Source: Elysia marginata (lineage: Eukaryota > Mollusca > Gastropoda > Plakobranchidae). From it: DNA of 43,083 nucleotides. Made by a program: the position numbers and the translations under genes. Position 1 is the first letter of the stretch. Each line of letters opens with the position of its first letter. The DNA is taken from the NCBI GenBank assembly GCA_019649035.1, contig BMAT01006103.1:53368-96450 (forward strand), written 5' to 3'. Positions 1 to 12,006 of the stretch are shown piece by piece. The notes under the pieces were generated by a model. The model made no database searches and was not told the origin of the DNA. It was given only the letters and a program-made list of their open reading frames with translations.

Positions 1-689
1 CACCCGAAATCTGCAACTAGAAAGATTTCTATTTTTTGGGAGAATCAGACCGGCATTGCATTGTGGGATAGATAATAACCTCGAACTTAAAATTTGTTGA
101 AACAAAATGGAGATTTCTTTCGCCAATGAATCGGGCTCAGTTTTTGCTTCGACCATGCACACATTATTAAGAAAATGCCAATCAACTGAATAGAATATTG
201 ATAAGAATATTGTTTTAAATGTAAAGCCAGACTTGGGCAAAATCTTGCAATATCTCTACATCGAGGTATAGTTCTAGGCGTAGTTGACGCAAAAGGTTCA
301 GAGCTATATTAGATCTAGATTTTAGATCTAGACATAGCGTTAACGTTGTTATGTTTAATTTTCTACCCCGTGTAAGTACTCCTCAAATAAGGGTAGAATA
401 AGAATAGAAACTTTCGTTCTAATTCTACGTACTGATTTTGTGCTCTGAACTTTACCCTGTAAATTCATCTTTAAATGCGGGTGAGAAATTTTTTTTCGCA
501 TTGCGCACATTTACGAAAGTTCTGGTCAACGAACGTACCCCAGTCGGCCATGCTGGTAAACACTGACCAGCCAGCCAACAAAGACCAGTCAGCCATCTGA
601 TGAGGGCAGAGCTTCCCGAAGCTTATAAGTCATGGCAAGGCACAAAATTTAAGTAAATAATTATGACAATTAGATTGCGAGATAAATAA

Positions 690-690
<1 letters not shown>
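1..690. other. AT-rich noncoding DNA
   Basis: No supported gene. TTAGATCTAGATTTTAGATCTAGA at about 308-331 is a pair of the recurring palindrome. Confidence 0.5.
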
Positions 691-742
<52 letters not shown>

Positions 743-764
743 GATAGATAGATAGATAGATAGA
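691..764. repeat. (TAGA)n microsatellite
   Basis: Nearly pure TAGA/GATA repeat with one GAGA interruption at 740-744. It is one of few arrays in the window with purines on the plus strand. Confidence 0.95.
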
Positions 765-3228
765 TTTTAGAGAGAAATAGTTGGAAATAGAAAATGGGAG
801 AGAGATGCAGGTGGAAAGAAAATAAGAACGGGGTGAAAGATGATTGCAAACTTGATTGAAAAAAACATTGGCCACATTTTTTCCGTTTTTTTTTAAATTA
901 CTTTTTCCAAAGACTTCTTGTTGTCAACTTTCACTTTTACCAGTGATATTTTCTAACCAAATGAGACTCCTTTTCCTGTCTCTCTCTTCCCATCTCTTCC
1001 TTATTTATGTCCACACGCATTTACACACACATATACAAATGCCCCATCTTTCATCCCCTTCTTCAGATCACGATATTTTGTTAATCAAAACCGTCCAATA
1101 ACCCATGTGCTTTCCCCCGGATATTGGATCTGTCTCAATCCTGGTCTTGCAATACAAATCCCACCAGCTCTCATCATCCCTCAGTTTTTCTGTTCGAGTG
1201 GACTCCGACACTCACAAGATTCGCGTGAGACACTGGAAGTGGGGGTTACATGAGGCAGCAGTCTGGTCGAGACACCTCGCACATCAGCTGTCAGTTTTGC
1301 TCAAACAGTTGGAGAAGAATATTTTGTTGCTGTCATTTCTTGAGTTTATGCTAAGTCTGATAAGTCTACGTACATGTACTTGAGGAAAACAAAACATATC
1401 ATCATACACGTAAAAAAGGGTCAACTAAACGCCAGAGATTAAAAAAAAAAACTGTTTCGGGCAGGCAGTTTTGGTGAGTTGTACTTCTCCAGCCGTTATG
1501 GTCCACTTTTCGCTGGAGGAATAGCGATAAAATGATAGTTCTTTTTTCTCTCCTAAAAAACCTCCAATCTAATCATCAGAAAATTTGAAAGAACTGGTAG
1601 CGAATAAGAAATAGCCCAAATATTTAGCCAAATTCTGACTTTTAGATCAAGGGCGATAAAAACGTATTAATTTAGACCTTCTTATGGCTTAATTTTGATA
1701 GTACTCTTATTAAGCAGCTGTTGATTTTACGAAAACAAGCATATCAGTGTATTAAATTTCAGATTCCGCTTCAGTCTCAAATCATAAAATACAGATGAGG
1801 CCTTCACGCGTCCAATTTTTTTGCTAATATTAAACTTAAGAATGCAATAAAGTGGCCAATGATTGTTATTCCACAGTGGCACAACGATAGCTAGATATTT
1901 TTTTTCCTTTAGAGCAGTCTTTAAAACAACTGAACATCAAGCAGAGTTTTAGTCACCTTTTCCCCAAAACCTTACGAAGTAAAAAAGGAGGGCTTTTACT
2001 TGGTTTGTAGTTTTTTTTTCTTTCCTGTGAAGCTATGCAGCAAAAATTGTTTTTCCTTTGAAAACCTTGTTTGTGTAAGGAAGTATCATTTTTCAAAATA
2101 TCATTATTTAAATGCGGATACCTTGACCGACGCTACCCCTCCCCCGACCTTGAAAAACTTCACTACACAGGTTATTAGCTCGGGAGTCTCGAAACGGTCC
2201 TGTCCTTTCCAACTTCAGGCGCAAAATGGGGCCTGGTGGACAAGATTCGATTGGAAATCAAAATATTGCAGTCTAGGCATATCAAATTCTCGTCCATATG
2301 TCTGAATTCCTTGACGTTGCTCTTCTGCTTTTCGAGAGATTCGGGGAAATTTGTTCAAATGTTTTTTGTTTCGTTTTGTTTATTTTTGTTTGTTTTCTTT
2401 CGGGTGAAAATATCAAACGCGTACGATTTGTAAGTTTCTTTGTTTATCCTGTGTTAAAAGTAGTTTTGAAGTACAATTGTGATGACATTTGGTTCGACAG
2501 GAAAACACCAGCAAGGAATGAATGTTAACTTAAAGTGATCATGTATTCCAGTTAAGACATTTTGTAAAACATTTTGTTCATCTACTTTGAAATCCGTTTT
2601 TTTTTTTTTGTTCTTTTGTTTTTTTGTTTTTTTGTTGTTTTTTTGCACAATATGAAAAAGAATGAATGTACTTTGTTTTAGTTGTTTACAAGACGTAAAC
2701 GGGAATATGTTCTTGCACATCCGTCATTAATTATACTTTTTTTTTGTTCTTTTCTGACAATCTCTTTCGCCTTATATCATCACATCTACTTTTTTCCTCT
2801 TTTTAATCTGATCACACCACTAGGCAATCTGTTGTACTCTGCTTGTTTCCTTCTCTCTTCAACTGTATACAGGAAAACAAAATGGAATGGCTCCTTTTCC
2901 TTTCACTCTCTTAACCTGGTTCTTTTTTGTCAAACACTTTCTCTGCCTATTTTTCTAATTTCTATACCTTTAGCAGTACAAAGGATTTGTGTTTTAACCA
3001 TGTACCTGCGAGAGCACCTGAGAGGCCTCTAAAATAAACACATAATATAACACCAACCAGCAACGATGATAAAACTGTGCGTTATCGTACCTTTTTGGAA
3101 TTATTTTCAAATAAACATGGTCGGAGAAACAGGTCGAAACGCGATCCGATAAATGCCGCCCCAAATAGACAAAACAGGTGGCCAAAAGGTTCTGGTAGAT
3201 GAGTGTTTGAGAAAGAGAACTGCCCCAC
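765..3228. other. No supported gene
   Basis: Mostly T-rich DNA. A frame from a true ATG at 1105 (92 codons, with a balanced-GC middle at 1190-1310) was the only mild lead; no family or splice support. T-rich low complexity at 2597-2645. Confidence 0.4.
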
Positions 3229-3312
3229 CTGCATTGTCTTGTCTAGTACGTCTGAGCGATCCTAACTCATCCTCGTATAACGCAATAGTTTGATCCGAAT
3301 GCCTACAGATCG
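3229..3312 (-). CDS. Candidate 84-base phase 1-1 exon, minus strand
   Basis: On the minus strand the acceptor CTCTTACCCTTACAG ends at 3313 and the donor GCAG|GTGGGG is at 3228. The 84 bases between stay open and begin and end in phase 1, as exons of shuffled extracellular modules often do. It encodes about 27 residues around CRHSDQTIALYEDELGSLRR. The frame is open well beyond both splice sites, so the match may be accidental. No family recognised. Confidence 0.2.
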
Positions 3313-3406
3313 CTGTAAGGGTAAGAGTCTTTGAAGCCAGGGTCATAGAAATACACAAATATTTTATGGGAATGGGTGATGTCATATGCACTAATAGGTG
3401 TAAAGA

Positions 3407-3433
3407 CTCTCTCTCTGTCTCTGTCTCTCTCTG

Positions 3434-3467
<34 letters not shown>

Positions 3468-3628
3468 TCTCTATCTATCTTTCTATCTATCTATTTCAAT
3501 TTCTCTCTCTCCCTCTCTCTCTCTCTCTATCTATCTCTCTATCTATCTATCTCTCTTTCTTCTCTCTCTATCTATCTATCTCTCTATCTATTTCAATTTC
3601 TCTCTCTCTATCTCTCTCTATCTATCTT

Positions 3629-3659
<31 letters not shown>

Positions 3660-3713
3660 CTTTCTCTCTCTCTCTATCTATCTCTTTCTCTCTCTCTCTC
3701 TCTCGATCTCTCG
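3407..3713. repeat. Compound (CT)n/(CTAT)n/(CTGT)n microsatellite
   Basis: About 300 bases of alternating CT and CTAT blocks, with two TTTCAATTTCTCTCTCT units near 3495 and 3592 that repeat the same internal order, suggesting duplication of a larger block. Apparent Ser/Leu-rich ORFs here are artefacts of the repeat. Confidence 0.95.
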
Positions 3714-5321
3714 CGCTTTTTTTTGACACACCGTTCTCTTTTTTTCCTCCACTTCAATGTGTTCTCTATTTATAGTTTTGGCCTCTGCACGAATAAATGA
3801 CTAGCCAGAGAACTTTGCAGTAAAATGAAACGTGTGGTATATAATAGGCCTGTTGTAGACACGATAATGGGTGTTTAAATGAAAAAAAAATAAAATTAAA
3901 TTAAAAACATAGATAAACCAAGGTTATTTGCCTGAAACAGTTATGCAAGTGCGCGTATAGAGGGGTGTGTAAAGTTACAAACTTGTACAACAGACGGTTT
4001 TGGCCATAACCAATTGATTAGTCATGGTCTGTTGAAGCATTTTATTCGTAAAATGCTTTTTTCGTCGTGCTTAGTTTTTACTTTACCATCGCTAGTATTT
4101 ATTTTATCAGTACTTGCAAATTTGCTCCCTTTACGAACAGTGCAATTTACTTATGATAATACCGATAGGTAGCATTATGCCCCCACTCAATTTAACTCAT
4201 TCTGAGAGCTCTAAAGAAAAAAAAACCCTTAATGAGGTTGTGTTACAAACAGACTTGTATTATTGGAATCTGTGGTGGAGGAAAATGTTTACAGGCAATA
4301 TTTTCTTTTCCATAAAGTTTAAATAGGGCCTTAAAGTATTGTTTATTGACTCCGTTAGACAGTTTTGGAGTTTAGAAGTATGCCTCTGTAAAGGCTCCTC
4401 TAGAGGCTCCTGTGTTTCAAACATAGTTTTTGAATCTCTGAGTTGTCTCACATTCAAGGAGAAGACACTGAGAGTTTAGACCTTAGTTCCTTTAAAATAA
4501 GATCCCCAAAGCCTTTACATATACACAAAAATGCACTGAGGAATCATTCATGCAATATTACATTTTATAATGAAGAAAACAAAACTCAAATTTCTCTTGA
4601 TGGATGCCGGATATTATTAGTCAATTATTTACACTTTCATGCTAGACTATAACAAGGCGTACTTGTATTGTCAATGCCGTTCATATTCAGACCGCATTTT
4701 AATTACACGGCATCATTATTAAAATATTACAAGCATATCAAGAAGACGTGACGTTACAAGTTTTGTTCCTACTTAACGCATTTTTCCCACGTTCGCAGCC
4801 AATAGACCTACACATGTACCGGTACTCTTTCTGGGAATAAGCAATTAGAACTAACAGGGAAGCTTTTTAAACTATTGGGGCCCCAAGCTTATATAGTTTT
4901 CTCCTTTTTTCATTTTTACGCAATACTTTTCAAAGTTAATTTAACTCTGCTCTATTACCCAACTTTTTTTCTTTTTTCTTCGCGGGTTAAGCTACAAATT
5001 ACAGACTTTAAGCAGCAACGCGTGAGTATGACGCGAACGTCTGTGGGTCTATTTTTAGAAACTGTTTTCATTATTTTTATAGTTTCTCAATCTGCTTTCC
5101 CGATTTTCACGTACGCGTAGTAAGACACGGTGCGTGTGCTAAAGGTCTCTACTAATCAGCTACACAGTCCCTTCCTTCATCCAGCCCTGTAACGCATTTT
5201 GCGCGCTAAAGTAGAAATAGAAAATTTTGGCTGATATCATCCTGCAACTTTTAAAGTGGCCCCAGGCATTGTGCATTGTGCATAAATATTTTTAGTATTA
5301 TCGGTAAAAAGAATTCCACTC
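3714..5321. other. No supported gene
   Basis: AT-rich unique-looking DNA; short ORFs only, without splice or family support. Confidence 0.4.
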
Positions 5322-5490
5322 AAATTTATCTATCCTGTAGAATAAGTTAAAAGATAGGAAGACAGTAGTTTCTTGTTGATTCTAACAACAGTGTATGCCT
5401 CACCAGTTAAAATTTATCTATCCTGTAAAAAAAAGTTAAAAAGATAGGAAGACAGTAGTTTCTAGTTGTTTGTAAAAGCGTCTGCCTCTC
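5322..5490. repeat. Tandem duplication, 88-base period
   Basis: AAATTTATCTATCCTGTA starts at 5322 and again at 5410, followed in both by AGTTAAAA, GATAGGAAGACAGTAGTTTCT and a diverging tail that ends near TGCCTC. About 55 bases are nearly identical, including the 20-base run ATAGGAAGACAGTAGTTTCT, which points to a fairly recent local duplication. No ORF runs through it. Confidence 0.85.
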
Positions 5491-6684
5491 GATTTTATGG
5501 TGCTTCCACTTTCATTTACAGTTTTCTGTAAAAACCTCTTGTGCTTGATATCCCAAAAACATACACATAGAATATAGAGTATTAACTTTTATTAGCTGGC
5601 AAGGTATGAACACAATATTGTGAAAGTCTTGATTATACTTCGTCGACATTTCTCTTTTTATTATGAAAAAACGCAGTAATATTAATATAACCGGTACATA
5701 AATCTGCCAAATAAAGAACTCGGCTTTTACATAGTATTCTAAGACTAGTTTTTAAAAACTGCAAGATATCAATGTAACTCCTAAATTATCTTAATTCAAA
5801 ACATTAAATTTTTACGTAATTAGTTAGCACGTAATTTCATTATCATTATATTTTGCCCTTTTTCCACATTTTTCTCATAAAAGTTTTAACTTACAAGCGT
5901 TTCATACTTCTTTGGCATTATTCTTATTAATAACTTACATAAATTATGACACGGGGTGATAATTTCATTTCCAATAAAGAAATCAGCCGCTCTGCGATAT
6001 CTTTGTGGTTTTCTCTGAATTCTTATTGCCAAGTTTATTCTCTTTAAAAAAACAAAAGTTTTACATCAAGATTATGATAAAACCATTGTACAAATTAATT
6101 GCTAATTTTGTTTTGTTAAATCTGCTGCATTCCTTACTTTTTATGAATTAGATATATTAGCGCTATAATATAAGAACTGAAAAGCCTAAACTATCTTGAT
6201 AGTAAACTGTCATGCATGAAGGGCGCTTGTTTTGTAAGCTCCAAATTTTAAGATTGTTTTTTTTTCTTTTTGTAATTTTTGCCTCACTGGCAGAATTTAC
6301 ACCAGCTCTCCAAAATTTTTTTAAAAATTATCAAAATTAACATGACGAAAATATCGTAATAATGTAGAAAAGCATTAGGAAATGCGTTTTAACAATTAAG
6401 TTATACGCTTTGGTTGAAAGGAGCACCCATATCGATAGTAAGCTCTTCTTACCACATGGATCTTTCCTGTTTTTTGTTTTTTTTAGTATTTTACCATTTT
6501 TTCTGTTGTAAATTTCAGACATTGCGATGGTGCTGCCTTTTGGTGACATTACAACGTTATTTTTTTTTAATAAAGTAATGTAATTTAGTCTGAAGAAAAG
6601 AGAAAAATTAACACCGGAAAAGATTTTGGCATGTCGTCGTTTTGTGGTTTTAGTAAACTTTTGTCGCTAGTGAAATTTTTGAGA

Positions 6685-6790
6685 TTTTTTTCCAAGTAGT
6701 TCTGAGCGGTTAGGCAGCTTTTGAAGTCGTAAGTCAGAAGTTCTGATCCTTAGGCCACTCATGACCCTGTCTCTACCTCACGCCCAGGGA
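6685..6790 (+). mobile_element. tRNA-derived SINE relic
   Basis: TAGTTCTGAGCGGTTAGGC resembles the A-box and D-loop of a Ser/Leu-type tRNA (GAGCGGTTAAGGC). AAGTTCTGATCC, 38 bases on, resembles the B box GGTTCRANNCC. The following AGGCCACTCATGACCCTG looks like a SINE body. The B box is mutated and no acceptor stem pairs, so it is not a working tRNA. Confidence 0.4.
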
Positions 6791-6965
6791 GGACGTAGAT
6801 TTAGGTCTTTGCCATTTGTGATAGGGAAAAGTCAGTCTTTCTGTTTTTCAAAGTTCTATTTTCTTTTCTTAATTGTTCTGCTTATCTCGATACATAAAAT
6901 TATTACAATTCTACATACTACCCATGACTTTCAATCCGAGCTTATTGCATAATTTGCAAACAAGG

Positions 6966-6996
6966 ATATATATATATATATATATATTTTTTTTTT
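6966..6996. repeat. (TA)n followed by T run
   Basis: Eleven TA units run straight into a T homopolymer. Confidence 0.9.
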
Positions 6997-7324
6997 GCAA
7001 CAGCTGATAGGATTATTGGTGGTTGATTGGGGACTCTAAGCATTTTCTCTCACAGCACAACCATGCTGTTTGTAAATTATAATGATATATTTTTTGATGA
7101 GCAGCATTTTCTTAGGTTGTTAGATCTAGTTAACAGATAATTATTGCGACATTAAACTGAGCGGAAAAATTGATATGACTGTGAAGAACTCGCCCGCAAG
7201 GCCTATGCCCAACTTTACTCTGTTAAAATGGAGCAGAAAACGCAGCTCAATTTGTGCGGCTACCATGTCTACTTTAAAAGTTACCTAACTAGCCTACATG
7301 AAAGCAAGAATCTACAGGGTTCCG

Positions 7325-7497
7325 GTCTCCCTGTCTGTCTGTCTGTGTGTCTCTCTGTCTCGCTCTCTATCTATCTATCAATCTATCTATCTCCCTATCT
7401 CTCTCTTTATCTATCTATCTAATTTAAGGTAATGTTCTAATTTGTATCTATCTCTATCTATCTATCTTTCTTATCTACCTATCTATCTATCTATCTA
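7325..7497. repeat. Compound (CTGT)n/(CTAT)n microsatellite
   Basis: CTGT units give way to CT and CTAT, interrupted at 7421-7448 by AATTTAAGGTAATGTTCTAA and then resuming as CTAT. Confidence 0.9.
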
Positions 7498-8929
7498 ATA
7501 ATATTTTAGGCCTTTTGTTCAATTGTTTTGTAAAAACACGTTTTGATCCATGGGTGACCTTTCACATCGTTATGAGGAAGTATGCTTTACGATGCCGAGA
7601 CACACTTTTTTTCAAACATCAGCAACTCCCGTTCTCATATCACTTAACTGTCATTGCCGAGACGCTTCCAAAAACAAGATCACAGCTAGCTTATAATTTA
7701 TTGTAATAACAATGTTTTTTGAGGTAGCTTTTTTCCTATTACCTTCAGTGGTCAGCGCCAAACACTATGAGAACAATTTTGCATCTTCCTGTTCTGTTCT
7801 TTTCATCTTTTCAAACTCCCGCCACTTTGAGCTTTTGCGCGTCAGATTTGTTAGAATTCCTCATATCAGAAGGTTTAATTAAATTAAACCAGCTATCATG
7901 TCTAATTATAAGCAGTAGGTCGTATCACTGAGAGCAGAGGATCATAAAATAAATTGAGAGTTGAGATGTAAAGGTTGTTGCTGGATTTAAGGTAAATAAT
8001 TTGCAAAATTCAAATGAAACCAGCCTTAAATTCTTGAAACCGCTTTAAAAATGTCATTCCATCGCCTCATTTACCAAATAATTTGAAGAAAATGTTATTT
8101 ACAACTTTAGCAATAATTTACATATCAGTGAATGAAATGGTAATGAATGATTTTAGAAAAAAAATATAGAGTTACATTAATGAAACATTTATTTACTTCA
8201 TATAAATGTGCTGCTAATTATTTACAGCAATTCTTGAAAGCTCTATAATTTGGTTTCAACGTTTATATATGTTACATTTTGTAAAAAAATTGAAAATTAT
8301 GTTAGAATTTGCCACCTTCCTTTTATTAAAGACGGTCAGCATAATTATTATTTATTTTCTGATTTATCATTATACACAGCACATTAAGTGAAACTTATAA
8401 TTGTTTATAATTTAGGGTAACTCTGCATGTTGCAATATGCATAATAAAGTTGATGTTTTAAAAATTTCAGCTCTTAGCCAATTTGTCATGTTCGTTCTGC
8501 GTTTTCTTTTCTTTTGAATTATTTTGCGAAGATAATCATCCACCCCGCCTCATCAGTGGTTCTCCTATTTCCACGCTGCCGTGGTGCTGCTATACTGTAT
8601 AGAGTCTAGTACATACTCGTACATCTTGGAGACACAAACGGTGGAGAGGTAACGTCTCGCTTCTCTCACCTCACTCCCTCCCTTGCTCGCCTGTATCAGA
8701 TCTATGCAGAAAAAGGGCGAGATCTGCTCCTGGACAGGACAGAGATATCTCTAGCCTGCTGTAGGCAAACCTCAAACCTCTACCCGTCCTCAGGACGTAG
8801 AGAAAAGCTTTATCTAGGCCTGTCCTTGGTGTCACACTTGTAGTGCCCGCCGGACGTCCTTGTGGTCTGGAAAATCAGATCAGATGCAGATCTACATCTT
8901 CTGTCAACCGCTACAACTGCAGATGAAGG

Positions 8930-9183
8930 CGGAACATATATTTAAAAAGTGCCATCGCTAATCGACAATAGTAGCAGTATAAGACAGATTACCCACACGG
9001 ACGTTGTCTAAACTTGATAGCGGAAACAGCGCTCTACGAGTCGAGGACAATGAGACAGTGACAACTGTTTTTAAGTCCTTAAATAATTGCCTCTGCTTAT
9101 CGAATTGCGGTGTGACCTTTCCGTTATTAGGCGGAACTGGCCCTGGTGTGTGTGTGTTTGGGCGTGATTTATTCTTCAACCAG
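8930..9183 (+). promoter_or_regulatory. Possible promoter and first (untranslated) exon
   Basis: The block 8520-9183 is clearly richer in G, C and CpG than its flanks. A TATA-like run TATATTTAAAAA lies at 8937-8948. About 215 bases downstream of the expected start is AACCAG|GTAGGT, a near-perfect donor (GT at 9184). No ATG in the exon opens a useful frame: the one at 9050 stops after three codons. A 5' untranslated exon is therefore the simplest reading. A second donor-like GAGAG|GTAACG is near 8648. Confidence 0.25.
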
Positions 9184-9308
9184 GTAGGTCCCTGGCGCAT
9201 TTATCTTTATGTCTGTTTATTGCATCTTCATTAAGTTAGTTTTTAGGCTACGTGGTAATATTTCACCTTGCAAAAAAATTCAATTCCATCATAGAATCTT
9301 TTATAGAA

Positions 9309-9476
9309 CTTCTTCTTCTCCTTCTTTTCCTTCTTCTTCTCCTTCTTTTCATTCTTCTTCTCCTTCTTCTTTTCATTCTTCTTCTCCTTCTTCTTCTCCT
9401 TCTTCTTCTCCTTCTTTTCCTTCTTCTTCTCCTTCTTCTTCTCCTTCTTTTCCTTCTTCTTCTTCGTCTTCCTCTT
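9309..9476. repeat. (TTC)n/(TTCTCC)n pyrimidine tract
   Basis: TTC-rich array with regular TCC and TTTTC variants, all pyrimidine on the plus strand. Long Ser, Leu or Lys/Glu ORFs in its frames are artefacts. Confidence 0.95.
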
Positions 9477-11218
9477 GTTGCCGTTGCTGTTTCTTTTGTC
9501 GCTGTGATAACAGTTCCTGCAGCTCTTTTTTAGCCGCTTGTAAGACAAATATTTGCTCAGAGACCTAAAATACATTAGCAAGGGTACGGTGCGTTATTTA
9601 ATTTTCAAGTATTTGCTTACATATTACTACATGGCAAATTGAGCGCAGTGTAATTTATTACATTAAATAAGGATAAAGAATATTTACTGTGAAGAGTAAT
9701 CCATTACTTGTAAAAAAAAAAAAAAGACTTAAATAATCACAATCATCTGCAGTGGTTTTTTTTCTTTTTTTTTAATGTTGCGTCCGCGATTTTCTGCGAT
9801 CTTAGTGAAGACAAACACCCTATTGGCTGACACTCTTTAGGTTTAGATCTAAAGTCTAGCTGAAAGTTACGTGCAATCGCACAAAAATGACAATCTGAGC
9901 TTATAGCACTTTATCATCTCTGGCACGCTAAAAAGTAAAACCTAGAGCAATCAGATGTAATTCTAATATTTTTTTGTATGCTCGGTCTACAACGAGATCA
10001 ACACGTGTGTTATTTCGGTTTATTTTCTATACTGTCTTTCTTTTACTTTGTTTGGTTTTTCTTTACTTTGTTTTGTTCTTGGTTTTCCATTCTTTGCTGT
10101 GAACATTCGAAATTGCTTTGTCCTCTAACTACTTTAACACTAGGTCCTGTGTAAAAAAAATTATCTCGTTTGTGTTGTCCTGAAATACCTCGCGGCTCAT
10201 TGCTACACAGTAATGATATTGAGATGCAAATTTTTTAGAAGCTAGGGTGGAAAAAATTTGGATAAGTGGGAGGTGGCAATTTATGTGTGAGAGTCTATTG
10301 TTTTGAATGTCCTTAGTAACTTCAGCTTTTTCTTAGGTTGAAGGTTGAGTCCACTCTTGGTTTCTTATTTTCGGTTAATCTCTTTGTCTTTTACACACAA
10401 AAATACAACAGTTGTGTTTGTTCATGTTAAACAATTTATAACAAAGATACTTTTAGGTAATAAAATGAAAGGTTGGTGAAGAAGCAGAAGCATATCAACA
10501 AAAATAAAAAGAAGTGCAAGGATAAGAAAAGGAACAACAAGAGCTGCAACGGCAATAACAACAAAAGAAATTTAACAGCAATTGACAGAGACAGCAAGAG
10601 CAAAACCAACAACTACAGCGTCGGCAATAAACACCGACAATAATAAAAAGAATAAAGTTATTATTCAATAACAAAAAATACGCAACGGCTTTTCACAGAG
10701 AATTTGCCACGTCCTAAAAGTCATCTACGACGCTGTAGACGGTAGAGGAAAGGAAAGTGATAACGAAAACAACGTGATACAATAATAAAGAAAAAAGGAT
10801 TGAATGTTTCAACAAAACAGAGTTTGCTGCAGAGATGACCTCGTTAGTTACGAGATTAAATCTAACCTGTTACTGTTAGCTTCAACATAAAAAAGAAGCT
10901 CGAAATCCCGTAACAGCCGATGCGCTGAAGGGTATGTGTGGCGTTTTACTTCCACATCAAAATTAATCAATACGTTTTGTTAACCCGCACATTGAGAGAA
11001 TTGTTTTTAAGTCAGTTGTCAAAATAAGTTTTTTTTTATTCTATTTTTAAGTTTACTTCCTAGGGTCTTTTTCACAAAAATTTAAATCCTTTCTCGCCAT
11101 CTCCTTCCGTGCAATTTTTTATTTTGTCTGTCCTTCCTTTTTTTGTTCGTCTTCCTCTAGTCCTGGTTTTGAAATTTACGTTGATCTTGTTTTTCACGTG
11201 GTTGTCTCCTTTTATACT

Positions 11219-11259
11219 TTCTTCTTCTTCTTCTTTTTCTTCTTCTTCTTCTTCTTCTT

Positions 11260-11350
<91 letters not shown>

Positions 11351-11361
11351 GTATTAGTATT

Positions 11362-11400
<39 letters not shown>

Positions 11401-11402
11401 AT
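11219..11402. repeat. (CTT)n array abutting an (ATT)n array
   Basis: CTT repeats (to 11288) change without spacer into ATT repeats (11289-11402), with three GTATTA units at 11351-11366. Flanking sequence to 11490 stays pyrimidine-rich. Confidence 0.95.
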
Positions 11403-11988
11403 TAATCTTCTTTCTGTTCCTCCTTTTCTTTTTATCTTCTTCCTCTCTCGCTTTACCCCTTTCTTTCTCTATCTCCCTTTTTCGCTTCACCTATATCTCT
11501 GATTCGTCAAGCACCGCACTCTCTTTCTTATTCTTTATTGTCTCACGACTGAGCTAAACTTCCTTTCTTTTTCCGAGATTTTCTGAACTAATCTACCATA
11601 TTGTATCCTTTATTTCGTCTTCTATCTTTTTACCTCGAAATATTTCATTACAAGTTTGTAGGATGGGTGTTGCGAGGGTGTATTCTGTATCAACTTAAGC
11701 GGATAACTTTCTAAAAACAAGCCTGTTCCAGCCTCAATGGGGTTACAAATCCTTAGCATGCCCTGAGAATGAAGAACTTGACTCTGTACAAATATTATGG
11801 TTTCGGGTGCACGCCGTTGTGGCCTCTTACAAACCATCTTACAATAACCATTCGTAGGGAACTTCAATCCTTGAAATTTGCGTCAAAGAAAGTTTTATGC
11901 TTTTTAAAGCCTTATGCCTTGAACAATACAACTGGAACTTAAACTTAGATATAAACCACAAGAAACAAGCAGTTTTCAAAGTTGTTTT

Positions 11989-12006
11989 GTGTGTGTGTGT
12001 GTGTGT
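11989..12006. repeat. (GT)n microsatellite
   Basis: Nine GT units. Confidence 0.9.

Larger units (their letters stand above)
5491..8519. other. No supported gene apart from repeats listed
   Basis: Very AT-rich, especially 5500-6600 and 7860-8480. Frames are closed at short intervals. Confidence 0.4.

Noticed and set aside
9243-9581. Long Lys/Glu, Leu or Ser ORFs on both strands
   Set aside because: They are translations of the TTC array; no real protein signal.
11109-11490. Poly-Ser/Tyr, poly-Phe/Leu and poly-Asn/Lys ORFs
   Set aside because: Produced by the CTT and ATT arrays in each frame.
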